Of a stretch of DNA of 64,000 nucleotides, positions 27,875-35,501 are shown piece by piece; within the stretch, counting starts at the first letter, position 1, and the number at the start of each line of letters is the position of its first letter. The notes under the pieces were generated by a model that saw nothing but the letters and a program-made list of their open reading frames with translations, ran no database searches and was not told the origin of the DNA. A program made the translations under genes and the position numbers. Source of the DNA: Chloroflexi bacterium UBA6622 (GTDB lineage: Bacteria; Chloroflexota; UBA11872); assembly GCA_002433065.1 (NCBI GenBank), contig DJHK01000028.1, positions 178,840 through 242,839 of the forward strand, read 5' to 3'.

Positions 27875-29385
27875 GTTTGATGGTTGAGGAGTCGACTGAT
27901 CACATGGTGGCTACGTCTGCACAAGATTTGGCAGCTGTTCCTTTGGAGTATGTTCCGATCGATGTCGGGCCTGGAGGTGCAACGCTTGTAGCGCATGATC
28001 GGAATCGCTTGAAACAAATTGTTGTTGAGGGGCTTGTTCCGAAGCGTGTTCTTCGTGTTAGTTCGTTACCGGCCGATGTATCAATTGCGGCTCGTGTTGA
28101 ATCCAATGCATTTCAAAGGGCTCGTCGTCTTCGAAGGAATGCACAGGCTCAGTTTCTGGCTCATGTTCTTGCAGCGTGTGGCCTGCCTTTCCTAAGTGCG
28201 ACCCTCCTAGGGCTCACAGCAATCCTGTTTCGTGACTTAACTTTGTTCGATGGCGCTATTTACTCTTTTTTGGGTAGTGCTGGGGGATCACTTGGGGGTT
28301 TGCCATTGGCGATAGCAATTTCTCTTGTGCCATCGGTTCTATTGGTAAAGCGCGCATATCGGGTCAGGGCCGCTTGTCCAGAACCTCGGTTTGATGAAGC
28401 CATGATGGCGGTTACTACTCTCGATGTGGAGCAAGACGCTCATGAGTTTTTTTCTTCGGTTGAAGAATTGGTTCATGACATTGGGGGTTTGCTGGCTGGG
28501 AAGACATCTATTGGTGGGGACAGAGCGATTCGCTTGGCCCGAGCATTTGATGAACTTCGTGCTGTGGCGGCCGCCCATCATGTTCATTCTGTGCAAGCAC
28601 TTGCGGGTGATATTGCGGCGCAGTTTCGTGGGGCTAGTCGCCCGCCACAACGGTTGTTTCCTGGCCTCTATAGGAGAAGACCCAGCGTTGACATTAGTAC
28701 GGTTTTGGCCCCATATCACCCGTCGAGACAGGCTCGGCTACCGGTAGCTGCTTCAATAGCGAGCACTACGTTGTGTGGTGTCCTCATTGCGCTCGGCACG
28801 TTTCTTGGTTCGGGTGTGTTTCGTCTTTCTGCAGAGGAGGCTCTAACGCTTGTTCCCAACGAAATGGTGATGTTTCGGTCAAGTGCCTCTGTGGTGGCTC
28901 TAGGACGGGGGATAGATGGGCCGTCCACACGAAGCCAAGATGTAATGAGCGTAGTTAGGGGGCCCGGCCTGTATTGGGCGTGGCCGCGTCCCTTGACCGA
29001 TAGAACAGCCATTCGGTTGACTGATCGGCTTGCAGAAATTTCGGTGCGATATGAAACGCAGACTTCGGCTGAAGAGGTGCGAGTAAAGTTTCGTTACGAC
29101 ATTACTGACCTGCAGGCTTTTGTGCGTTTAGGACCTCCGGAGCTTTCTGACCAAGTCTTTAGGTCGGCTCTTGGGCAGGGGTTTGAGGAATTTGTGCGTG
29201 GCACACGGGATATGCTCGTCCAGCAGCGAGGGCAAGTGGCTGACGTTAGTGTCGATAAAGAAATGCAAGCCGGCATGGGGGTTCTTGCCAATCGATTTGT
29301 CTCGGTGGTAAATACTACAAAGGAGATCAGTGCGTCGGGGATATTGTTACGTAGCAATCCAGAAATTGAGTTTCGTCGGATATGA
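27871..29385 (+). CDS. SPFH/Band 7-domain membrane protein with three predicted helices
   Basis: A 504-residue protein. Residues 1-120 are soluble and basic; two hydrophobic stretches lie at about 127-150 and 155-175, a basic helical domain runs ~180-290, and a third helix sits at ~292-315. The C-terminal ~190 residues resemble the SPFH fold of HflK/HflC and prohibitins: a V-P-N-E-M-V strand, then G-P-G-L-Y-W-A-W-P-R-P-L, then R-L-T-D-R-L-A-E-I-S-V-R-Y and a K-F-R-Y-D-I-T-D strand. The positive-inside rule puts the SPFH part outside the cytoplasm, as in HflKC. The two extra N-terminal helices and 110-residue loop are unusual for the family. It closes a run of four genes that each overlap by 4 nt; rodZ-like follows after about 40 bp. 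Confidence 0.7.
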   Translation: MSLMVEESTDHMVATSAQDLAAVPLEYVPIDVGPGGATLVAHDRNRLKQIVVEGLVPKRVLRVSSLPADVSIAARVESNAFQRARRLRRNAQAQFLAHVLAACGLPFLSATLLGLTAILFRDLTLFDGAIYSFLGSAGGSLGGLPLAIAISLVPSVLLVKRAYRVRAACPEPRFDEAMMAVTTLDVEQDAHEFFSSVEELVHDIGGLLAGKTSIGGDRAIRLARAFDELRAVAAAHHVHSVQALAGDIAAQFRGASRPPQRLFPGLYRRRPSVDISTVLAPYHPSRQARLPVAASIASTTLCGVLIALGTFLGSGVFRLSAEEALTLVPNEMVMFRSSASVVALGRGIDGPSTRSQDVMSVVRGPGLYWAWPRPLTDRTAIRLTDRLAEISVRYETQTSAEEVRVKFRYDITDLQAFVRLGPPELSDQVFRSALGQGFEEFVRGTRDMLVQQRGQVADVSVDKEMQAGMGVLANRFVSVVNTTKEISASGILLRSNPEIEFRRI

Positions 29386-29426
29386 GGATTTGGCGATCTA
29401 ATGTGGTCGTCGTTGGATAATCAGTG

Positions 29427-30101
29427 ATGACGACGATGGGTGAATTACTCCGTGGCGGTCGAAATAAGGCAGGGATGACTTTAGGAGAGGTGGTGGATGC
29501 CACCAATATGCCCCGCGACACCATTGTTGCCCTTGAGCAGGATGAGATTGCTGTGCTTCCCGAAGGTCCGTTTACGCGGGGATTTATTCGAATTTACAGC
29601 CGGGTTCTTGGCATGTCTGCTGAACCGGTTCTTGAGGCGTACTCTCGTGCGTTAGGTGCTCAACAATACGTGCTGGACGAACCAGTTCGTCAATTACGAC
29701 GTCTGCGTTTTATCCGACTTGTAGCCGCCGTGGTTACGTTTGCGGTGGTTGTAATTGGACTTGGGAGCGTGATTGGGTTTGCAACGCAGTTGATTAGTTT
29801 TGAAACACAACTTCATGTCGGCAATACGGAAGTTCAGAGGGTTGAGCAGCTTCGTGAAGGCTCGGTGGTCCAGTTCGTTGCCATTCGACCATGCGAAATC
29901 GAGGTTGTTATCGATGGCCGATCAGGATTCAATGGGAAGATTTCAGCTGGGTCGAGACAGGAATGGGTTCCACAAAGTGAGATGCGTGTGACGGCCAGTG
30001 AAGGCAACGCCATAGAAGTAAGGATTGACGGGCAGAAGACAGGCACGCTTGGGTCGAGCGGTACCGGTGCCCAACGTACGTGGCGAGTGTTGGTCCGATG
30101 A
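29427..30101 (+). CDS. RodZ-like helix-turn-helix membrane protein
   Basis: A 224-residue single-pass protein with the RodZ layout. Residues 1-70 form a cytoplasmic HTH_25 domain (G-E-L-L-R-x-G-R, then G-M-T-L-G-E-V, then G-F-I-R-I-Y-S-R). A membrane helix lies at about 94-118, and an extracytoplasmic beta domain (R-P-C-E-I-E-V-V-I-D-G, then G-S-R-Q-E-W) corresponds to DUF4115. RodZ couples MreB to wall synthesis in rods, and relatives occur next to pgsA in many bacteria. Here it overlaps pgsA by 4 nt. A GTG one codon upstream could be used instead of the ATG. Confidence 0.8.
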   Translation: MTTMGELLRGGRNKAGMTLGEVVDATNMPRDTIVALEQDEIAVLPEGPFTRGFIRIYSRVLGMSAEPVLEAYSRALGAQQYVLDEPVRQLRRLRFIRLVAAVVTFAVVVIGLGSVIGFATQLISFETQLHVGNTEVQRVEQLREGSVVQFVAIRPCEIEVVIDGRSGFNGKISAGSRQEWVPQSEMRVTASEGNAIEVRIDGQKTGTLGSSGTGAQRTWRVLVR

Positions 30102-30673
30102 AGGTTCACTCTGAGCCGGCTTGGATGCAGTCCCTTCCTAATCTCTTGACCGGACTTCGTGTTGTACTTACTCCAGTGATCGTTTGTCTGATGTTATGGG
30201 ACGGCGTGTTCTCGAATCAGTTGGCGGCCATCTTTTTCGGTGTTGCTGCGATAAGTGATGTGTTGGACGGATTTTTTGCGCGCCGGCATGGTTCGGGAAC
30301 TCAACTTGGAATATTTTTCGACCTAGTTGGAGACAAGCTTCTAGTGGCCGCGGTTCTTATTGCTGCAGTTGAACTTCGATGGATTCCTGGCTGGGTCGTA
30401 GTGGGATTTGTTGGCAGGGAAATGTTTGTGATGGGAATGCGCTCTTATGCGGGTGCTCAGGGCGTTACGGTTAGCGCGGGTCATCTAGGAAAGATGAAAA
30501 TGATGTGGCAATACATTGCCATTGGTGGTTTGCTCTGGGATCGAGCACCCATGATCTGGGTTCTTGTCTTGTTCGCGTTTGTGTTGACTATTGTGTCTGG
30601 GATCCATTACCTAATCACTATTTCAAGGGAATTACAGACTCGTCCTGCCCCTGATGTTCCCGATCCAATCTAA
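30098..30673 (+). CDS. pgsA: CDP-alcohol phosphatidyltransferase, probably phosphatidylglycerophosphate synthase
   Basis: A 191-residue integral membrane enzyme with L-P-N-L-L-T-G-L-R near residue 13 and the complete CDP-alcohol phosphotransferase motif D-x2-D-G-x2-A-R-x8-G-x3-D-x3-D (about 52-77). About five hydrophobic helices are visible. PgsA makes phosphatidylglycerol phosphate from CDP-diacylglycerol and glycerol-3-phosphate. The start at 30098 overlaps the rodZ-like stop (ATGA), so the two are coupled; longer frames from 30080 are less likely. Substrate within the family (glycerol-P versus inositol-P) is inferred from the rodZ-pgsA context. Confidence 0.87.
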   Translation: MKVHSEPAWMQSLPNLLTGLRVVLTPVIVCLMLWDGVFSNQLAAIFFGVAAISDVLDGFFARRHGSGTQLGIFFDLVGDKLLVAAVLIAAVELRWIPGWVVVGFVGREMFVMGMRSYAGAQGVTVSAGHLGKMKMMWQYIAIGGLLWDRAPMIWVLVLFAFVLTIVSGIHYLITISRELQTRPAPDVPDPI

Positions 30674-30836
30674 TAAATCTCGAGATCGTATGTTGCTTAC
30701 GGAACTGGAAATGTTGTGAGTGCCGAACACAGGTGATTGTTGGTTGGCTGCTATTAAAAGAGTCGAGGCTTAGCTTCATGGGTACGAATTGGCTCACGTT
30801 TGGAGGAATTTTTCGAAAGATCAGAGGTGTGCGGAA

Positions 30837-31640
30837 ATGATCGACCGCGATCATTTGCTTAGGTTAGGTCGCTGGATCTCGATGCTCGCGTTACTAGGGG
30901 TCTGTATCTCCAGCTTGTTCAACTGGACTAAAGTGCCGTGGTTCATCCAGCTTGATAAACCTGTTACGGGAAGCTTTAGTGCAGGACCTATTAACCAGTT
31001 TTTCTCGGTTGGGCAAACGCTCACAACAGCAGCAAACGAACTATCTCGAGTTGACCTAAAGATTGCTTATGGTGGTGAGCGTGATTCGGTGTTTGCTCAT
31101 GTTGAAGTGAAGAGCTTCCCAAAAGGTCGATCGCTGAGATCTGGTTCAGTGGAGCTTGTTCCTAGGAAAGCATGGTACAGCTTTAGTTTTCCACGGATCA
31201 CGGTGGATGAATCGGGCGGCCAGGTGCTTGTTGAAGTACGTTCGGTTCCTGGACGGAGTTTAAGTGACCGTGATCTTGTTTCTGTTTTCTACGAACACCG
31301 GGATCCGTACGCGGGGGGACGAATGTATGTGCGAGGTATGCCTGCTCGTGCGGATTGGGATCTTGGGTTTCGGATGTACAAAGCTGTTGGTTTACGCGAA
31401 GCATTAGGGTCGATCAAGAACTGGCATCTCTTGGGCATTGAAGCGCCTTGGGTTATTGGGTTTGGCCTAGCATCGTTTTTCTTCGGACTGTGCTTGTGGC
31501 TGCGCCGGTGTATGAATGGGCAAAACCCGCAAGTGTGGACTGTTGTCTTCGTGGTGTTAATGCTCGCTGCTGTTGCGTTGTATGTGCCTGAAGCGATTGC
31601 GAATCCTGCCATTAGCACCGTGCATGTTGGACTCCAGTGA
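30837..31640 (+). CDS. Unknown membrane protein with extracytoplasmic beta domain
   Basis: A 267-residue protein with an N-terminal membrane helix (about residues 14-30), a ~175-residue outside domain with alternating beta pattern (S-G-S-V-E-L-V, then G-G-Q-V-L-V-E-V-R-S-V), and two C-terminal helices (about 203-222 and 230-250). No family is recognised; the outside domain may bind a glycan or lipid. The ATG at 30837 was chosen because AGAGG lies about eight bases upstream. Its stop overlaps the GTG of the next gene (GTGA), so the two products probably work together. Confidence 0.6.
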   Translation: MIDRDHLLRLGRWISMLALLGVCISSLFNWTKVPWFIQLDKPVTGSFSAGPINQFFSVGQTLTTAANELSRVDLKIAYGGERDSVFAHVEVKSFPKGRSLRSGSVELVPRKAWYSFSFPRITVDESGGQVLVEVRSVPGRSLSDRDLVSVFYEHRDPYAGGRMYVRGMPARADWDLGFRMYKAVGLREALGSIKNWHLLGIEAPWVIGFGLASFFFGLCLWLRRCMNGQNPQVWTVVFVVLMLAAVALYVPEAIANPAISTVHVGLQ

Positions 31641-32974
31641 CATTTCGGCTTCCGAGTAGCCCTCTTCTCGCCGTCATTACGCTCGCAATTGGCATTGTTG
31701 TGCTGTGGATTGCTCTGACGCCGTTTTCTTGGGATAACGATGAACAGGGGCATTACTGGACTGCGCGAGACATTTATGAGGTTGGGCACCTGCCCCCCGC
31801 AAATGAATTTCCAACAGTCATGTTGCCGCGTGCGCCCAAGCAAGCAGCTAATCAGTTTAGATACCACGCGCTCCCACCTACGTATTATCTGATCGTCGCG
31901 GCATTGTTCAATTTTCAGCCAGAACCAACGGCAGGTTTTATGCCTGGAGCTCTCATTGGAAGAGGGTTTTCGGCGTTTCTTTATGTGCTTGCTGTGGTCG
32001 CCATCTATTTCATGGGGCGTTTGCTTGTGTCAGGCGATGAAGATGTCGCGGCGTTACTGGCTGTGGGTTTCGCGTTGATTCCCCAGGTCGCTTCGACCGG
32101 GGCTTCAATCACGGCTGATGCATTGGTTTTAACGTCGGTGAGTTTGCTGGGTTGGGCCAGTGTGCACGCTTTCAGGCGTGATTGGGATTGGCCGGCCACG
32201 GCGTGTGTGGGACTGGCATCTGCCTTGATCTTGATGAGCCGACCAAGCGCGCTTCCAGTTTTATTGGTTCCCGTGGTGATGTTTGCTGGATGCTCGCGAC
32301 GAGATATGCGGAAGTTGCTCATAAAGACGATAGCGATAGTCGGTTTGGCCTTAGTTCCGAATCTTTGGTGGATGATTAGAAATGTGGTGATTTTTGGTGA
32401 ACCGCTGGGTGCGACTGCACATGTGGGCTATATGGATGTGCAAGGTGTTTATGCGGCCACCAGTGAATTCGCCATGTACAAAGGGAATGCTGGCTTGACG
32501 GGTTTACTGGATCTCCTGTCTTCAACTGATTGGCTATTACGTTTTCATACTCGACTATGGTTTACGGGCCGGTATGACTCTTTGAGCCTGTTTGGAGTGA
32601 TATTGGCTGCGACCCTAGCGACGAACACTTTGATTGCCATATTGTTCGCGGTTGGTGGGCTTCGATCGCCTTTAGACATTCAGAGACCGGGAATAACAAT
32701 GCTGCCGGCAGCGCTTCTGACTTGCCTTCTTGCTACTGCTGGTTTGGCTGCCGTGACCAGTCTCGAGTATGGAACGTTCGTGGTTGGAAGGTTTTCTACC
32801 CCGGTGCTTGGCCTTTTCCTGACTGCGACTCTTGGGCTTTTTACGACAACACGATGGACGACACTTGGTCGTGTCCTGGTTACGTCCTTTGGTGCTGCGA
32901 TGATGGTAGGCCATATCGTGTTTTGGGCGGGCTATGTTTTGCCGGATTTGGTGGGTGAGGTCCTACCTCATTGA
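31637..32974 (+). CDS. Multi-pass membrane protein, GT39/DUF2142-like glycosyltransferase
   Basis: A 445-residue protein with about 10-11 hydrophobic helices. After the first helix the loop D-N-D-E-Q-G-H-Y-W-T-A-R, then G-H-L-P-P, then H-A-L-P-P-T-Y-Y-L follows the layout of GT-C fold transferases (PMT/ArnT and DUF2142), where the acidic pair in the first outside loop is catalytic. Such enzymes move a sugar from a polyprenyl-phosphate donor to an outside acceptor. The polyprenyl donor could be made by the GT2 enzyme at 1.8 kb, by inference. The GTG start overlaps the previous stop by 4 nt. Confidence 0.65.
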   Translation: MTFRLPSSPLLAVITLAIGIVVLWIALTPFSWDNDEQGHYWTARDIYEVGHLPPANEFPTVMLPRAPKQAANQFRYHALPPTYYLIVAALFNFQPEPTAGFMPGALIGRGFSAFLYVLAVVAIYFMGRLLVSGDEDVAALLAVGFALIPQVASTGASITADALVLTSVSLLGWASVHAFRRDWDWPATACVGLASALILMSRPSALPVLLVPVVMFAGCSRRDMRKLLIKTIAIVGLALVPNLWWMIRNVVIFGEPLGATAHVGYMDVQGVYAATSEFAMYKGNAGLTGLLDLLSSTDWLLRFHTRLWFTGRYDSLSLFGVILAATLATNTLIAILFAVGGLRSPLDIQRPGITMLPAALLTCLLATAGLAAVTSLEYGTFVVGRFSTPVLGLFLTATLGLFTTTRWTTLGRVLVTSFGAAMMVGHIVFWAGYVLPDLVGEVLPH

Positions 32975-33020
32975 TCGCTATGTTTAGGCTTACGTCATAG
33001 CGTTCTTAGCCGCCCATGTT

Positions 33021-33902
33021 GTGCTGAGTTGTGGCCTTGGCTTTGTGGCGCGTTTTATCCAAAGCCGCAACCTTGATTTTTTCTTCATCACAGGCTTGAA
33101 CTACGTTGTTGGATTTGTGGGAGCACTGACGTGGATGGTTCTTGCAGGCGGTTGGCAAGCCGACACGTCCACGATCGTCTTTGGCATGGTTCAAGGTGCG
33201 CACTATGCGCTGACAATGTTGGGGTCTTACCTCATGTTCCAGCGAGTCGGCCTTGGGGTGACGTTGACTCTTATCAATATGGCGGTGATTGTTCCTACAG
33301 TGGCATCTTCCATGCTTTTCAACGATCGGTTAATGGGGCATGGCTTAGCCGGAGTTGCTTTGCTTGTTCTTTCTATAGGATTCGTCGGTCGTCGATCCCA
33401 AAAACAGCAATCAGACGTTCGGCTCGAATGGTGGTACTGGCCTCTTGTCATCGGGTTGATTGCGCTCTATGGAGCTGGGCAGACGGGAGCTAAGGCCTTT
33501 GAAGAGATTTCGGTGAGAGGGCACCAACCAACGTATGTTGTTATCGCTTTTGCTACGGCAGTCCCAATCGCGTTTATCAACTTTATGGTTCGATCAAGAA
33601 TTCAGCCTGATTTGAGAAGTTGGCGACATGCTGCTTCATACGGATCGAGGGTCCAACTACGGAACTTAGCAGTCTTAGTTCTGCTTGGTATTGGTTTCGG
33701 GATAACAAATGTTAGCCAGCTTAGTTTTCTCGTTCTAGCGCTTCGTGACGTGCCAGGCACTCTTGTGTTTCCTATTGCAACTGCATCGTTGGTTTTATTT
33801 GCGTCGCTGGCCGGGTCCGTGTTTTGGCGGGAGCGGTACGGGCGACTCACGGTTTTTGGTGGTGTAATGGCTATTATCGGATTGGTGTTGGTGAACGTAT
33901 AG
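33021..33902 (+). CDS. DMT-superfamily (EamA-like) transporter
   Basis: A 293-residue membrane protein with about ten hydrophobic helices arranged as two halves of five, ending R-E-R-Y-G-R-L-T-V-F-G-G-V-M-A-I-I-G-L-V-L, typical for EamA carriers (W-x-E-x at the end of helix 9 appears as F-W-R-E-R). Substrate unknown. The GTG start truncates the first helix slightly: codons upstream (back to a stop at 32985) encode further hydrophobic residues but offer no ATG, GTG or TTG, so the exact start is uncertain. It lies 46 bp after the preceding membrane protein on the same strand. Confidence 0.78.
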   Translation: MLSCGLGFVARFIQSRNLDFFFITGLNYVVGFVGALTWMVLAGGWQADTSTIVFGMVQGAHYALTMLGSYLMFQRVGLGVTLTLINMAVIVPTVASSMLFNDRLMGHGLAGVALLVLSIGFVGRRSQKQQSDVRLEWWYWPLVIGLIALYGAGQTGAKAFEEISVRGHQPTYVVIAFATAVPIAFINFMVRSRIQPDLRSWRHAASYGSRVQLRNLAVLVLLGIGFGITNVSQLSFLVLALRDVPGTLVFPIATASLVLFASLAGSVFWRERYGRLTVFGGVMAIIGLVLVNV

Positions 33903-33951
33903 CGACTTGCCGTGAACGGTAGTGGGTGTTTACATGCCCCAGTCGAGTTGA

Positions 33952-33969
33952 GGGATGGTGTTCCATCCC
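33952..33969 (+). other. Perfect 7-bp hairpin downstream of the DMT transporter gene
   Basis: GGGATGG, a TGTT loop and CCATCCC form an uninterrupted stem-loop 50 bases after the transporter stop codon. No T tract follows, so it may be a Rho-dependent stop, an RNA-stability element or a structured 3' end rather than a classical terminator. The rest of the gap to 34160 shows nothing recognisable. Confidence 0.45.
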
Positions 33970-34160
33970 AGATTCCCTTCTGGACCGAATGGTTAAGCCC
34001 TCTCCTGTGGCTGGACGAACCGCGCCCAGAAATTGGGTGTTTCGGCTTTTTCCATTTACTCTGGCTAAGCCTTTAGATATTTAAAGCCAAATCACTTAGG
34101 AAAACGTCGTCGTGGCGAGTCGGCAGTGGGAGTGATGGCTCCAAGTTTAGGTGGGCTGAC

Positions 34161-35306
34161 ATGGTACGACCGCGAGCATGGCGCTTAGGCATTGTTGGGG
34201 CCACCGGTTTGTTTGCACCGACTTACTTGCACGCAGCCATGGATTTGGACGAGCTTGAGCTTAGGGCTATAGCGGCGCGACGAGAAGGTCCACTGGCGAC
34301 CGTGGCTGCGCAATATAACGATCCGGCTACGCACACGAACTGGCAGGAGTTGGTTGAGCGAGACGATATTGATGTTGTGGCCATTGTGACGAGCAATGCT
34401 ACCCATCACGACATAGCCATAGCCGCGTTGGCGGCGGGCAAGCATGTTATATGCGAAAAGCCTCTTGCCAATACGGCTGAGCAAGCTTTTGCGATGACGG
34501 AGGCTGCATCGGTGTCTGGGAAAGGACACGTGGTCGGGCACTACATGCGATTTGCTGAACCGATTCTGGCAGTCAGACGCTTGATTGAAGAAGGTGAGAT
34601 AGGTGAGGTGCAGGCTGTGTTCGGTCGAATATGGCAGCCTCGGGCTATGCACGAGCCACTGCAATGGTGGATGACCGAGAGAGAATGCCCGACTGGTTCT
34701 GTAGGCCTATTGGGGGTGCATCTGTTAGATCTGGCACGTTATTTGAGTGGTAGCGAGTACGCCACGGTCATGGCGCATTTACCAACCGTGGTAGGTGAAC
34801 GGCCGGACCTTGGCGACATCTCGAGGGCGGATGCCAATCGTTGGTCTAAAGAAAACCCACAAGGTCCGCCTGATGGAACTCCTGTTGGAAAGGTGACGGC
34901 TAGCGATTTTGGGACGGTGCATGGTGAGATGAAGTCGGGCGCGATATTCACGTTTACGGCAGGCCAAACCACCTTTACGCGGCCGGGGCCTACTCCTGAC
35001 ATACAGGTGCACGGATCTAAGGGGTCGGCGTTCGTCAGTTACGGAGCTGCAAGTGGAGGATTGGGTAGCGTCGGTTTAGTCAGGGGTACGGGCAAAGAGA
35101 TTGTTGACATTCCCGTGGTAGCTCACGAATCGGCACGCAGACAGAATGCATTGATGTTTGGGAACTACGTGTTGCCGGGTTTGCAAGCCCATGCAGATGG
35201 TGACACTCACGACGTTGCCGGGTTCAACGATGGTCTTGCTGTGGCGAGAGTGGTTGATGCTGCTCGTAAGTCTCATGAGCTTCGGTCTTGGGTTGATGTG
35301 AGCTAG
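34161..35306 (+). CDS. Gfo/Idh/MocA family oxidoreductase (second copy)
   Basis: A 381-residue NAD(P)-dependent dehydrogenase of the glucose-fructose oxidoreductase family: L-G-I-V-G-A-T-G-L-F-A near residue 9 (a variant of G-x-G-x-x-G), T-S-N-A-T-H-H, and C-E-K-P-L-A near residue 95. The substrate domain has G-L-L-G-V-H-L-L-D-L near 180, with the family's histidine. It differs clearly from the copy at 8.6 kb and is monocistronic. Substrate unknown; polyol or sugar-derivative oxidation is the family norm. Confidence 0.87.
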   Translation: MVRPRAWRLGIVGATGLFAPTYLHAAMDLDELELRAIAARREGPLATVAAQYNDPATHTNWQELVERDDIDVVAIVTSNATHHDIAIAALAAGKHVICEKPLANTAEQAFAMTEAASVSGKGHVVGHYMRFAEPILAVRRLIEEGEIGEVQAVFGRIWQPRAMHEPLQWWMTERECPTGSVGLLGVHLLDLARYLSGSEYATVMAHLPTVVGERPDLGDISRADANRWSKENPQGPPDGTPVGKVTASDFGTVHGEMKSGAIFTFTAGQTTFTRPGPTPDIQVHGSKGSAFVSYGAASGGLGSVGLVRGTGKEIVDIPVVAHESARRQNALMFGNYVLPGLQAHADGDTHDVAGFNDGLAVARVVDAARKSHELRSWVDVS

Positions 35307-35501
35307 CACCTTATTGGGCGATGTCTTGCGGTCCTTCATGTTCAAGTATTGAATTTTGGCAAGGGTGCGCAAGGATGTCAGCGAAAGTACTGCTATGTCA
35401 GATGAAGCCTATGAGTGAGCGCTTCGTGATGCATGTCTATCAGTCGTGCGTTTGTCGTGCCTTTTGAGCCAATGTGAGGGTCTCGCTATTAGTGTGTTCG
35501 A

